Positions 26,521 through 36,803 of a DNA stretch of 36,803 nucleotides are shown here, piece by piece. The notes under the pieces were generated by a model. The model was given only the letters and a program-made list of their open reading frames with translations. It did no database searches and had not been told where the DNA came from. The DNA is from Candidatus Woesearchaeota archaeon (GTDB lineage Archaea; Nanobdellota; Nanobdellia; Woesearchaeales; ARS49): contig JACQMS010000009.1 in the NCBI GenBank assembly GCA_016203445.1, forward strand, positions 1-36,803, written 5' to 3'. Numbering within the stretch: position 1 is the first letter of the stretch; each line of letters starts with the position of its first letter. Made by a program: the position numbers and the translations under genes.

Positions 26521-29500
26521 GAGAAAAAGCAATAATGATGATGATTGTTGCAATTTCATTTTTGCTGATTATTCTATCAGGATGTATAGTTTCAGAATTT
26601 CCTGACGACCCGTTGGTTGCCCCTGGAGAAAGGATTGAGCAAAAATCTAAGTCAGTAACTCCGTCGTTGGGAAAAGCTATACGCGCGAGCCTGCAATCAG
26701 AAAATTACAACGATACAGAATACGGACAGTATGCTCCGCCATGGGACGTTCTAGAACAAAACTTGTCAGTGATTCTAAAAACAACAGAGCCAACAAGCGG
26801 GTACAGTTTGCAGGAAGGAAAAACTCTTTCTACAAGGGTGATAGCTGAAGGAAGAGAGTTGTTCATTTACAAAATAGGATATTATTATAGCACGAAAAAA
26901 AATGATTGGGAACCGTTTGAATTCTCTCAACAAGGGCATAAAGGAAGCAGTTGGATTAGAGGTACTGCAACAAAAAATTTGGTCTTAACTGAAGAAGATA
27001 TTGGTGATGGAGAAAATTATGTTGCGGTTTACGTGTGCAGAAAGAGCGGCGGGTGGAAGTGCGGGTGCCAATATGAGGGAAAGTGCGGTATGTGGACGCT
27101 GCAAACGTTCAACGCGAGAAAGAAGGCGGACGTTGCAGGACAGTTTGAACTTTCTGCGGTTAATGAAAAAATAAATTTTCCGATAAATTCAGAAAACGTT
27201 CCTGCGGAAGGGGAGTCATACATAGGAAAATATTTAGATTTTGACGGCAATGATTACGCTCATATAAACAACACTCCTGATATACGCATGGGTGTACAAA
27301 AATCTTTCAGTGTTAGCGCGTGGTTTAAAACTAGAAAAAATGTGGATTACGCATCAATACTCGTTAAATCTCCGAGAGAAGGGGACAATATTAATACTAC
27401 TTACACATTAAGATATTCAACAAGTTCAACATTCATATTCGGAATAGGTGATGGAACAAACTATCAACACTTAAGAACATCGACACCATCACTAAACGAA
27501 TGGCATCAAGCAGTAGGAGTATATGACGGCAAAGAAATAATACTTTACATTGACGGTGATGTCGCGAATAGAACTGCAACAATTATTACACCAAAAGATA
27601 ATGACGCGCCATTGTTCATAGGAAGTTATGGGCGTGCAGGTATAGGGCAGAGTGATTATTTATACAATGGCTCGATAGGTGAAGTAAAAATATACAAAAG
27701 AGCATTAACGAGCGAAGAGGTAAGGGAGCAATACAAAAGAAAAACTCTGAATGCAAGTGTTGTAAGCGAGTGGAAATTCGAGGGAAACACTCAAGATACT
27801 AAAGGAATAAATAACGGGGTAGAAAGCGGAATTGTAAGTTATAATCAGGGAGTTTCGGGGCGGGCGCTGGATTTATCAAAATCTGAAGGGTACGTAGTAG
27901 TACAGCCATCACAAGATGGTGAGCAACAAGGAACTGTAAGATCGTCACTAACACTGCAACCTGAAGGGAGTATAAGTGTGTGGTTCAAAGAGACAGGAAT
28001 GTCAAAACCTTATGCGGGAATAGTAGCTAAGATGAGCGACGGACAAGATTTAGCAACAGGTGATTACTCGCTGATATTATATCCACAAAGTACTCCTGAT
28101 ACTAATACAGGAATAAGAATTTCTGATGTGTTAAGAGCTGAAAGAGTGTTCAAGAACTCAGATGAGTCAACAGTTCTCACGAATATAGATTCGAGTACAA
28201 AAAGTTACCAAAAAGGTGTGTGGCATCATGCAGTAATAAGCTGGAATGAGAGCACGCAAAAATTATTCGTGGACGGAAAATTTGTTGGAAGTGCTAATGC
28301 ACCTCAAGACTCGGAGCCAAATGTTGCAGTATCAAACTTTTATATAGGAGCATTGCTAACACCTAATGAAATGACGACCGGGCTGAAAAGATCTGGGTTC
28401 GGAAATGTAAGAAATTTTAATGGAAGTATCGACGAAATAAAAGCGTTCAACAGACAGTTGACCGGAGCAGAGGTTGCAATGATATACTCAGAATTTTCAG
28501 AAGCAAAATTACAAGGGTTGTACAGTTTTGATGATTCTCTTACAGACGATTCACAATCACAAAGAAACGGTCAGAACATTGGAGGAGTAGAATTCGCTCA
28601 AGGAGTTATAGGCAAAGCACTGAATTTCAGCAAGATAAATCAAAGCATAAATTTAGGATTGATAGGAAAAAATTTGTCGGCTCTAACTATACAAGTCTGG
28701 GTTAACCCTGCAGAAATTCCTGTGGTTTCGGCGCATGGAGCAACTATACTTAGCAGCACTGACGTGCAGGGATTTGCTATAAGAATACGAAAAGACATGA
28801 ATGGTAATAACATATTATTCGCAGATTACCGGTGTGAAGAAGTAATAAATTGCGGAGCGAGCTACACTCTTCCGTCATACTTCAAAGAAGGAGTTTGGAA
28901 TAATGTTGGAGTATCATTTAACGGAACAGTACAAAAAGTTTTCATCAACGGAGCACTGCTTGGTGAACATGTTGTTAGCGCTACACCAGTAAGAATATCA
29001 CACAATAACAACACGCCATTATGGATAGGTAACGAGCCTAATTATAATAGTGATTTAAACGCGGTAATATTCCAATCAGATGCCAACACTCCAGGGCAAA
29101 GTCCTCTGCAAAATCACTTTGCATACAATGGAAGCATTGACGAGCTGAAAATATATTATGCGGCGCTGTCAGAATCAAAATTCAAAGAAGAATTTGATAA
29201 AGGATACAATGCTAACAAGATAGAATTGCGCAGATACGTTTTAGACAAGGATGATGGAACTAAAGACCACGCGCTAGGAGTTCTTCAACAAGATGGGAGC
29301 GTTAAAGGATTGAAAACGTCAATCAATGGATTAACAGGCAACAGAAAAACTGGTTATGAAGATGAAGGAGTTATAGGAAAAATATTACGAGTGCCAATAG
29401 GAGGCTGGACGCACCAACTAAAATCTTACTACAATTATTCAAAAGTCAACCATTTATCATCAATGATTCCAGATGACCAAGAATTAATAGTGAACACTTA

Positions 29501-32500
29501 CTCGTGGGAAGAAGTAGGAACTCTAGGATACGTTGCGAACAAAACATCGATCAACGAATTATTAACACCAATATACAGAGCCAGAAAAGTAAACAGTACA
29601 GGAGATCCATTATCAAACATATCAGCAGATCATATAATGACTATAAATTCCGAAGAGTTGGGAGGAGAATACAAATTGACTCCGGCATATTATCAGCACG
29701 GATACATTCTTGACACTGAAAATAAAGGAATGCCTCTGGCAAATGCGTTCTGGAGTTTTGATAATACTAGAGAAGATTTGCAAGAATCGCCTAACGGTGA
29801 ACATCACTTAGAATCACCAGATAGCATATCAGGAGTAAGCTTTTCTGAAGGAATAAAGAATGAAGGATTATACTTCAACGGAAACTCTTTAATAGGTATT
29901 GGAGCTGAACAAACACCAACAGCTATAAATAACAACAATGGCAGGGGCGACGACAACTCATCAAAAGATTTACGAGGACATTACATTACGATAAGCGCGT
30001 GGATAAAACCAGAAAGTGTCAACGAGACATCAACAATAGCAAGAAAAATGTCTGGAAGCCACGGAGGATACTTTATAGAATTGAGAAACGGGCAATTAAT
30101 TGGAGCGGTAAGACTGAACCACTCACGAACACCAACAGATTCTATTTATTTAGCGGCGGGAGGAACATTGGAACCAAACAAATGGCAACATGTGGCAATG
30201 ACATACAACGGAAACACACTAAAAATTTTTGTCAACGGAGTTATTGTAGCAACAAATAATTCTATGCCTGCAGGAACTATACTAGGGCTTGATTCAGAAA
30301 GCGACGCATCGTTCGGAGACAGCAATTACGCCAACGAATTATACATAGGAGGACTAAAATACAGGTACGAATCAAACGACGAATCAAACCACAGAAAAAG
30401 ATCACTGTTAATAAGGCCATTTAAAGGAACAATAGACGAAGTAAAAATATTTATTACAGCTTTACAAGATATAAATATTAGAGAAATAGCAAAAAAAATA
30501 ATAATTTCGGAAAATATGGAAGTTCCATCACCACCAAAATATCCAACAGCGGGATTACTGCCTTATGAAGGAAGAGTAACAATAGGATATGATGATTCAA
30601 AAGGCGCGTCACAAACAAATAATGTTGCTCCAGAAAGATTGACATGGCAGGGAAGCTTCAAAGTAAAAGAAGCATTCACGATTGATGGAAAAAGAATGAG
30701 CGGTACGGGATGGCTACAAATATTTTCTCCAAACGCGACTGGAGAAAAAGATTTAGCGATAGTGCCCAAATTTTCTGCATGCACAACTCACGGAAATACA
30801 AACACAAATCCGCCGCCAGTGCCTAAAACGTGCTTGGATTTGGGAATGAAAGAATTAGCAAATGTAACGGTTGCAGACCCATCACGAGCAGATTGTTCAA
30901 CATGGGGGTCATCAGCAGGATTTCCGGGAAAAACATCAATAGTTAACGGAAGTATAACAATATGCACGAAACAAAACGATGAAACATTCAGGATAGTAAA
31001 CTTCGGTGAATCATGCGCTCTAGGTTTGGGGCTTTCAGAAAAAGAAAATTTTTCATTCATGCCTATAGCAACATTCAGAGATTTCGGCACTCCAGAAAAA
31101 CATTTAACGCTGTGCCAGAAAAATGACAAGAAACAAATATTCTCGACTTTCAGGCCTGCAGAAAACGACTGGTTCTACACAATAGAGCTTCAAGAATTGT
31201 ACTCAATATTATACTCAGATAATCCACCAAAAATATATCAGACAACTATGGGGTTAACAAGTGTGAATCAAAGCAATGTAATGCAGGAGTCGCTGAAAAG
31301 ATATGTATCAACGTCAGGGCCTCATTATTACACCACTGGGACTGATGCTTACGGTAATGCGACTGGCTATGTTAATGGTTCAGGAACTAACAATCCGTCA
31401 CAACTAAGAAAAGAAGGACAATTAGGGTTCGTAAGTGTGAATAAGGAATCCGCAGAAAAAGAAGGTTTAGTGCCATTATACTATTTCAAAAAATCTGGCG
31501 ATGCAACGACAGGATTGGGAGAAGACAACTTTTACACGACGGTACCATACAAGCATGAAATATTCTCAGAAGTTGAAGGAGTAAGGATAGCGAAAGAAAG
31601 CAACGAGATACAACCATTCAAATATTCTATGAAAAATATACCTTATGTTTACAAAGGAATAGTTGGATATGTATACCCAGAAAGTTGGAGAGCGGGATTA
31701 GCGGCGTATTATCCAGTATTTGCTAATGGAAGAATGGGGTGGGATGCACAGAGTGGATATGATACATTGCTAGGAGTTACAGACAACAAACCATCATACA
31801 CTGAAGGACTAAAAAAATTAGATAATTACGGGGCTAATGCATTAACATTCGATGGAAATGATGCGCTAGAAATACCTGACAGTGATTATTTAGATATAAC
31901 CGGAGATTTAACGATAAGCTTGTGGGTGTACTTAGACAAGCAAGGAACTGGAGAACCAAGCGGACTGATAGTAAAACAGCCGGGAGCATGGCTCAACGGA
32001 GGGATACCTTACATGTTAGGACTCGATGAAACAGGAAAAATAATATACTCGCACAAAAATTCAAAAACTGGCTTTCTAGGAGCAGTAACATATATAACAG
32101 AACAATCATTGCCCAAAGAAACTTGGACGCACATAACAATGGTGAGAAATGGGACTAGTATAAATATATTAGTTAACGGGGAAAAAGTAAACGCATCAAG
32201 AGAATCAATGTATCAAGAAACTGAAAAGTTGTCAAAACCTTCAGAAAACAACCAAAGCCTATTTATAGGAGCATCAGGACGCGCGCTAACAGAAGCAGTT
32301 GAAGGATTCAAAGGAGCTCTCGACGAAATAAAAATATACAAAAGAGCATTAACAAAAGAAGAAATATTGAGAGATTATTGGAGTATAGAAAGATCAATGC
32401 CCAAAGATGTAATGCCTGTAACAAGTGTCTTGCTAGGGTCAACACTCGGCAGTCAAACAGGAATAACGCTAAAAAATGCAACAATAAAAAATGATGTTCT

Positions 32501-33845
32501 AATGGGAATAACTGCAGTTCTTAACGGGTCACTAACACCAGAACAATCAAGCTATATAATAATAAATCAAGAACAAGAAAAAAGATTGAAAGCAACACAA
32601 AGCTTCACGCTGGAGGGATGGTATTATTTTGATATGGAAAACGAGTTTGGTACGTTCGATAATTTGTTAGTTCAAGACAACAAAACTGCAAACACTGTAA
32701 TAGACGATGGACAAACAGATTTTGGGTTGTGGAGAATACGTACAAGTCCGAGTGGTGTTGGAGATAAACCGGGAGCCATAGGTTTTGGAATTGTTACAAG
32801 TTCTGCGCAAGCAAACAGGTTAAGCGGGAGCGCTAAACATTGGTGGATCAATGGAACAACAACGATAGAACCCAGAAAATGGTATCACGTTTCGGCAACG
32901 TACGATAATACTACAAGAAAAATGTCTCTTTACATAAATTCACAGTTAGAATCATCAATGATAATACCTCAGGGAGAAATAAAATCTGAATACACAAACA
33001 ACGGAACATTAACTATAGGGTCTAGAAATGTTGATATCGCCGGAACAAGATCATTCAAAGGCAAAGCATCGCGTGTTAGAATGTACAACAGAACTTTGTC
33101 AACGGTAGAGATTGGACAACATTACAGCGCAGAAAAACCTTTAAGCTCAAGAGCGAGTTATAACTTTGACAACAATTTTGATAGTGATTTAGGTTTTAAT
33201 TTTATTAATTGGGTGTTTGACGGCGCAAGAATAAACACTTCAGGAATGCATGGTAATGCGTTGCAACTTGTTGGCGGAACATCACATTTTCGCAGACAAA
33301 CATCGTTCATGCCCAAAGCAACAGCGCCTTTTACTTTAGAATTGTGGATGAAACCATCAGAAAATCAGGATTGGCCGAGAGTAGGAGTAATGGGGTGGGA
33401 TGAATATGTCCCAACACCAACATCAAGAATGATGGTCGTGATAAATGATAAGGACAACGGAAAAAATATAAATTTTGTTGGAGGAACTTGTGTATTTGAA
33501 CCGGCTGAAACATCCGCAACAGAAAGTTTGTGGGAGGAAAATACTTGGCAACACATAATAGCTGTAGGAAAAGGTGATGGAAAAATACAACTTTACAAAA
33601 ACGGAGAACAAATACAACTAAAAAATACTGATTGCACGATCCCTGACGTTTCACAAACCGCAATGATACTTTTGGGTGCTGGGCCGGTGAGAGGGCAAGG
33701 GTTTACAGGATTAATAGATGACGCAATATTTTACAACACCGCACTCACTTCCGAAGAAATAAAGAGGCATTATTACGTAGGACTGTTAGATGAGTTACAA
33801 TCACAAAATGGAAATACTGATACTGGAACGGCCGGAGGAAGGTAG
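26517..33845 (+). CDS. Giant multi-LamG lipoprotein/adhesin
   Basis: 2442 aa; lipobox ILSGC; about 7 LamG/ConA-like modules (FDGNDY...ISLWVYLDK...WTHITMVRNGTSINILVNGE...EIKIYKRALTKEEI); DUF5648-like FYTT segments. Confidence 0.85.
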   Translation: MREKAIMMMIVAISFLLIILSGCIVSEFPDDPLVAPGERIEQKSKSVTPSLGKAIRASLQSENYNDTEYGQYAPPWDVLEQNLSVILKTTEPTSGYSLQEGKTLSTRVIAEGRELFIYKIGYYYSTKKNDWEPFEFSQQGHKGSSWIRGTATKNLVLTEEDIGDGENYVAVYVCRKSGGWKCGCQYEGKCGMWTLQTFNARKKADVAGQFELSAVNEKINFPINSENVPAEGESYIGKYLDFDGNDYAHINNTPDIRMGVQKSFSVSAWFKTRKNVDYASILVKSPREGDNINTTYTLRYSTSSTFIFGIGDGTNYQHLRTSTPSLNEWHQAVGVYDGKEIILYIDGDVANRTATIITPKDNDAPLFIGSYGRAGIGQSDYLYNGSIGEVKIYKRALTSEEVREQYKRKTLNASVVSEWKFEGNTQDTKGINNGVESGIVSYNQGVSGRALDLSKSEGYVVVQPSQDGEQQGTVRSSLTLQPEGSISVWFKETGMSKPYAGIVAKMSDGQDLATGDYSLILYPQSTPDTNTGIRISDVLRAERVFKNSDESTVLTNIDSSTKSYQKGVWHHAVISWNESTQKLFVDGKFVGSANAPQDSEPNVAVSNFYIGALLTPNEMTTGLKRSGFGNVRNFNGSIDEIKAFNRQLTGAEVAMIYSEFSEAKLQGLYSFDDSLTDDSQSQRNGQNIGGVEFAQGVIGKALNFSKINQSINLGLIGKNLSALTIQVWVNPAEIPVVSAHGATILSSTDVQGFAIRIRKDMNGNNILFADYRCEEVINCGASYTLPSYFKEGVWNNVGVSFNGTVQKVFINGALLGEHVVSATPVRISHNNNTPLWIGNEPNYNSDLNAVIFQSDANTPGQSPLQNHFAYNGSIDELKIYYAALSESKFKEEFDKGYNANKIELRRYVLDKDDGTKDHALGVLQQDGSVKGLKTSINGLTGNRKTGYEDEGVIGKILRVPIGGWTHQLKSYYNYSKVNHLSSMIPDDQELIVNTYSWEEVGTLGYVANKTSINELLTPIYRARKVNSTGDPLSNISADHIMTINSEELGGEYKLTPAYYQHGYILDTENKGMPLANAFWSFDNTREDLQESPNGEHHLESPDSISGVSFSEGIKNEGLYFNGNSLIGIGAEQTPTAINNNNGRGDDNSSKDLRGHYITISAWIKPESVNETSTIARKMSGSHGGYFIELRNGQLIGAVRLNHSRTPTDSIYLAAGGTLEPNKWQHVAMTYNGNTLKIFVNGVIVATNNSMPAGTILGLDSESDASFGDSNYANELYIGGLKYRYESNDESNHRKRSLLIRPFKGTIDEVKIFITALQDINIREIAKKIIISENMEVPSPPKYPTAGLLPYEGRVTIGYDDSKGASQTNNVAPERLTWQGSFKVKEAFTIDGKRMSGTGWLQIFSPNATGEKDLAIVPKFSACTTHGNTNTNPPPVPKTCLDLGMKELANVTVADPSRADCSTWGSSAGFPGKTSIVNGSITICTKQNDETFRIVNFGESCALGLGLSEKENFSFMPIATFRDFGTPEKHLTLCQKNDKKQIFSTFRPAENDWFYTIELQELYSILYSDNPPKIYQTTMGLTSVNQSNVMQESLKRYVSTSGPHYYTTGTDAYGNATGYVNGSGTNNPSQLRKEGQLGFVSVNKESAEKEGLVPLYYFKKSGDATTGLGEDNFYTTVPYKHEIFSEVEGVRIAKESNEIQPFKYSMKNIPYVYKGIVGYVYPESWRAGLAAYYPVFANGRMGWDAQSGYDTLLGVTDNKPSYTEGLKKLDNYGANALTFDGNDALEIPDSDYLDITGDLTISLWVYLDKQGTGEPSGLIVKQPGAWLNGGIPYMLGLDETGKIIYSHKNSKTGFLGAVTYITEQSLPKETWTHITMVRNGTSINILVNGEKVNASRESMYQETEKLSKPSENNQSLFIGASGRALTEAVEGFKGALDEIKIYKRALTKEEILRDYWSIERSMPKDVMPVTSVLLGSTLGSQTGITLKNATIKNDVLMGITAVLNGSLTPEQSSYIIINQEQEKRLKATQSFTLEGWYYFDMENEFGTFDNLLVQDNKTANTVIDDGQTDFGLWRIRTSPSGVGDKPGAIGFGIVTSSAQANRLSGSAKHWWINGTTTIEPRKWYHVSATYDNTTRKMSLYINSQLESSMIIPQGEIKSEYTNNGTLTIGSRNVDIAGTRSFKGKASRVRMYNRTLSTVEIGQHYSAEKPLSSRASYNFDNNFDSDLGFNFINWVFDGARINTSGMHGNALQLVGGTSHFRRQTSFMPKATAPFTLELWMKPSENQDWPRVGVMGWDEYVPTPTSRMMVVINDKDNGKNINFVGGTCVFEPAETSATESLWEENTWQHIIAVGKGDGKIQLYKNGEQIQLKNTDCTIPDVSQTAMILLGAGPVRGQGFTGLIDDAIFYNTALTSEEIKRHYYVGLLDELQSQNGNTDTGTAGGR

Positions 33846-33929
33846 CAGAGAACGCGGCGACACACCCGAGCATCCGACAAACATTTTTAAACCCGAAAAA
33901 CGGTAAAAACCCAGTACTAAGAGGAAAAA

Positions 33930-35834
33930 ATGGATTACAACCACAGCATGGACAGGGCGTATTTCAAGCAAGGAACAAATTACGGGCTAGCTATGGAAAC
34001 AACTGAAGGAGTATCAGACATACAATTCGGAATAAGCGCGCCACCATTCGACAACCAATTACAATCACTAAAAGCAAGAATAAGACAAGGAGCAACTCAC
34101 GTAGAATTAGGGTTTACAGGAACGGGCAAAGGATCGATGGGGGGAAGGTCAACAACCCCAGAAATGTACGGCAAGGATGAAAGAGAAGCGATAAAAGAGT
34201 TAGCAAAAATAAACAAGGTAGAATTATCAACCCATGCAACTGTAGGAATGACAGGGCTGTCAGGATTCTCAGAAAGAGGGTTCAACCAAGAAAGAGCAGA
34301 GCAAACTATAACAGAATTAAGAAGAGCAATAGATTTTGCGGCGGACACCGCGAGAGGAGGACCAGTAGTAGTTCACACAGGAGAATGGCAAAGACCAGTA
34401 TCACAAGCCGCAAAAGAGTTCGAGCAATCAGTGCCATCATACGAAGAAGGAAAAAAGAAGCCGATGTTTTTGGGTCATCCAGAAGAAGACGAAAAAGGAG
34501 TTGTGATGGTCGCAAGAGAAGACACTGGAGATGTTCAAGCAATACCAAAAAATTTCAAAGTTCACGAACCAGAAAAAGAAATAGTTAAAGACGAAAACGG
34601 AAATGATATAGTTAAGGGATACAAAGTTGATGAATTCGGAAAAGTAAAACTTAGAACTCTGAATTTTGATCAAGCAGTAGCAGAAATGAGAGAAGAACAT
34701 CCAGAAATGAAAGACGTAGCCGACGAAGTGTTATGGATAAGAAAATATTTCGATGCGTCAAGAGAACAGCATGAGGCGGAAAGCGCAAGATTTCTTGAAG
34801 CATCGCAACACGACAGAAAAATTCTTGGAAAACTTGAAGAAAGAAAAAAGTATTACGAAAAAAGGTTTGAAAACGCGCACGACGAAGAAGAAAAAAATGT
34901 TATAGCGGGAAAAATGGTTGCAGAATTCGGAAAAAGAGCTGAAGACTTCGAAGGGTACGAAAACACTCCTTCAGAATTTATGGAAAAACAATTGCAGGAA
35001 GCAAAAAGAAAAGTGGAATGGGAAGAAAAAGCAGCATTATCATACGCGAAACAAGCAGAACAAGAAAAAGAAAGACAAGACAACCAGACAACAATTCATG
35101 AAGTAGGAATAAAAAGAAGCGCGGACACTCTGGCAAGAGCTGCGCTGTACGCGTATGACGAAACGAAAATGAAAAAATTAGAAAAACCATTATTCATAGC
35201 TCCAGAAGCATGGCTTCCAGAGCAGTGGGGAAGTCATCCAAAAGAAATAATAGAATTGGTAACAAAAGGTAGAGAAAAATTAGCTGAGTACTTGCACAAA
35301 GAAAGAGGATTATCAGAAGAAGATGCGGCAAAAGAATCACAAAAGCACGTAAGCGCAACACTAGATATAGGTCACATGAATATGTGGAGAAAATTTTTGC
35401 AGCCAAAACCAGGAGAGAACAGGGAGCAAGCAGACAAAAGGTTCGATGAATGGCTGGTGAAACACGCTAAAGAATTAGCAAAAGAAGGAGTAGTAGGACA
35501 CATACACGTAACAGACAATTTTGGATACCAAGACGAACACGTAACACCAGGCGAAGGAAATGCACCAATAAAAAAATTCATAGAAGAAATACAAAAAGAA
35601 ATGCAAAAACAAGGAAAAAAAGTAGACTTCATAGTAGAACCAGCACACCAAGATATAGAAGCGCTTAAAGGAACATGGAAAATGATGGGAACAAACGTGT
35701 ACGGGCTGGGAAGCTGGGGAAACATACAAAATAGCTATTTCGGACACAACCAGCCGCCATACTTCGCAATACCTGACATGTTAGGAATACAAAGAGAATG
35801 GAACTCAAGCTATTTCGGAATACCTTTCGAGTAA
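33930..35834 (+). CDS. Xylose isomerase/AP-endonuclease-2-like TIM-barrel protein with long charged insertion
   Basis: HVELGFTG...VELSTHATVGMTG...GGPVVVHTGEW...ATLDIGHMNMW...VVGHIHVTDNFGYQDEHVTPGEGNAPIKKFI...FIVEPAH. Confidence 0.72.
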   Translation: MDYNHSMDRAYFKQGTNYGLAMETTEGVSDIQFGISAPPFDNQLQSLKARIRQGATHVELGFTGTGKGSMGGRSTTPEMYGKDEREAIKELAKINKVELSTHATVGMTGLSGFSERGFNQERAEQTITELRRAIDFAADTARGGPVVVHTGEWQRPVSQAAKEFEQSVPSYEEGKKKPMFLGHPEEDEKGVVMVAREDTGDVQAIPKNFKVHEPEKEIVKDENGNDIVKGYKVDEFGKVKLRTLNFDQAVAEMREEHPEMKDVADEVLWIRKYFDASREQHEAESARFLEASQHDRKILGKLEERKKYYEKRFENAHDEEEKNVIAGKMVAEFGKRAEDFEGYENTPSEFMEKQLQEAKRKVEWEEKAALSYAKQAEQEKERQDNQTTIHEVGIKRSADTLARAALYAYDETKMKKLEKPLFIAPEAWLPEQWGSHPKEIIELVTKGREKLAEYLHKERGLSEEDAAKESQKHVSATLDIGHMNMWRKFLQPKPGENREQADKRFDEWLVKHAKELAKEGVVGHIHVTDNFGYQDEHVTPGEGNAPIKKFIEEIQKEMQKQGKKVDFIVEPAHQDIEALKGTWKMMGTNVYGLGSWGNIQNSYFGHNQPPYFAIPDMLGIQREWNSSYFGIPFE

Positions 35835-35876
35835 GTGACTGTCAAATTTAATGAATAGCTTGTGTTGATCGTGAAT

Positions 35877-36803
35877 TTACGATTCTTTTCCTCCTTCTTG
35901 GAAGAGGTATAATGGCAGGTACGACCTTTTGTAGGAGTTGTAATATTCTATAAGGTTGAAAGTTTCTATTAAGTCTTTGAATTCTTCTCTAAGCTTCATC
36001 ACTATGAAGCGTATTCTTGATTTTTCTTGAGCTTCAATATCTATTTCTAAATCCCAATCACCAACGGTTTTGTTAATGTTAACCGCCTCTCTTGTTCGCA
36101 GAACATATTCTATCAATTGTGCATCTCTCTCGGGGCTGACGTTGTGAAGTCTTAGAAACAACCTGAATTTTTGTATCCCCAACTTTTCGTTGTCCAAAAT
36201 ATATTTGCAACCTCTTATGATGTTTCTTTTTGACAAGTTCTTATGAATATTTTTTACAGTCTTCACGTTAAGCTTCGTCATTTTGGACAATTCAGAAAAC
36301 CTCATTTTTGGGTTGAAGTACAAAGTTTTTATCAGCGCCATCTCGTTCTGAGAGAAAGTTTCCCTATCCCTATCGCCGCCAACTATCTTTTCAGTATTCA
36401 GCAATTGCAACTGCTCGCTTTTAGTAATGTACTGCTTAGGGCACACGTAAGTTACAAGGTTTAAAACTATTTTGTAATCGTTAAGCGTAGGAATAAGTCT
36501 TGAAAGCTTTTTCAATTCCTTATTGAATCTTGAAGGATTAGGAGAAGCGAACTCTGCAGTAAGGTCAAACTCTCCGCCGAATTCGTACAACGAGGTGATG
36601 AATTGATTGTTTGACAATTCTTTAACTATCCTAGACTTCTCAACCTCGCTGACGTAAGCACCCTTAAAATAAACTCTGAACAACAATATTCCGAAATATG
36701 AATAATCATAAAGAGTAAAAGATTCCTTAATTATACCCTCTCTCTCCAAAGCCATTATGGAATATCTCAATCTTTGAGGAGTTTTTCTGGTATGCTTAGA
36801 CAA
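35877..36803 (-). CDS. Lrp/AsnC-like transcriptional regulator (5' end outside window)
   Basis: Two Lrp-like halves: IKTLYFNPKMRFSELSKMTKLNVKTVKNIHKNLSKRNII and RAM-like segments; open to window edge. Confidence 0.6.
   Translation of the reverse strand: MSKHTRKTPQRLRYSIMALEREGIIKESFTLYDYSYFGILLFRVYFKGAYVSEVEKSRIVKELSNNQFITSLYEFGGEFDLTAEFASPNPSRFNKELKKLSRLIPTLNDYKIVLNLVTYVCPKQYITKSEQLQLLNTEKIVGGDRDRETFSQNEMALIKTLYFNPKMRFSELSKMTKLNVKTVKNIHKNLSKRNIIRGCKYILDNEKLGIQKFRLFLRLHNVSPERDAQLIEYVLRTREAVNINKTVGDWDLEIDIEAQEKSRIRFIVMKLREEFKDLIETFNLIEYYNSYKRSYLPLYLFQEGGKES

Noticed and set aside
26517-35834. Antisense and alternate-frame ORFs of 60-117 aa inside the long surface genes
   Set aside because: Biased low-complexity (Phe/Leu/Ser-rich) products antisense to well-supported long ORFs.
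1-36803. CRISPR array, phage structural genes, or transposase/integrase genes
   Set aside because: No regularly spaced direct repeats and no recognisable cas, capsid/terminase, transposase or integrase protein in the ORF list.

Overview
Archaeal window, probably DPANN (Woese-/Pacearchaeota-like, judged from gene style only). The centre is a minus-strand rRNA operon: 16S (~10101-8638), tRNA-Ala(TGC), 23S (~8250-5015). No 5S gene was recognised. The 23S carries a 327-nt group I intron without an ORF (5959-6285); P1, P10, P3, P7, P8 and P9 can all be drawn by hand. Directly downstream, the 23S 3' end and its processing-stem arm are duplicated as an 83-bp direct repeat (82/83 identical; 3630-3712 and 4980-5062). 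The repeats bracket a HEPN/MNT toxin-antitoxin pair, so the unit looks like a small element inserted at the 23S 3' end. Beyond the distal repeat lies a dense cluster of nested hairpins (3362-3632). Other content: vapBC and a second MNT module; a glycan-type cluster (GT4, His-phosphatase, kinase-like, HAD, polysaccharide deacetylase); an AdoMetDC + BpsA branched-polyamine operon; two paralogous Cys-rich secreted proteins, one fused to a pilin-like KKGQ segment; and a surface locus with a 2442-aa lipoprotein carrying about 7 LamG-like domains plus a TIM-barrel protein. One gene (24927-25550) is interrupted by a single in-frame TAA. All calls are by eye; no searches were run.
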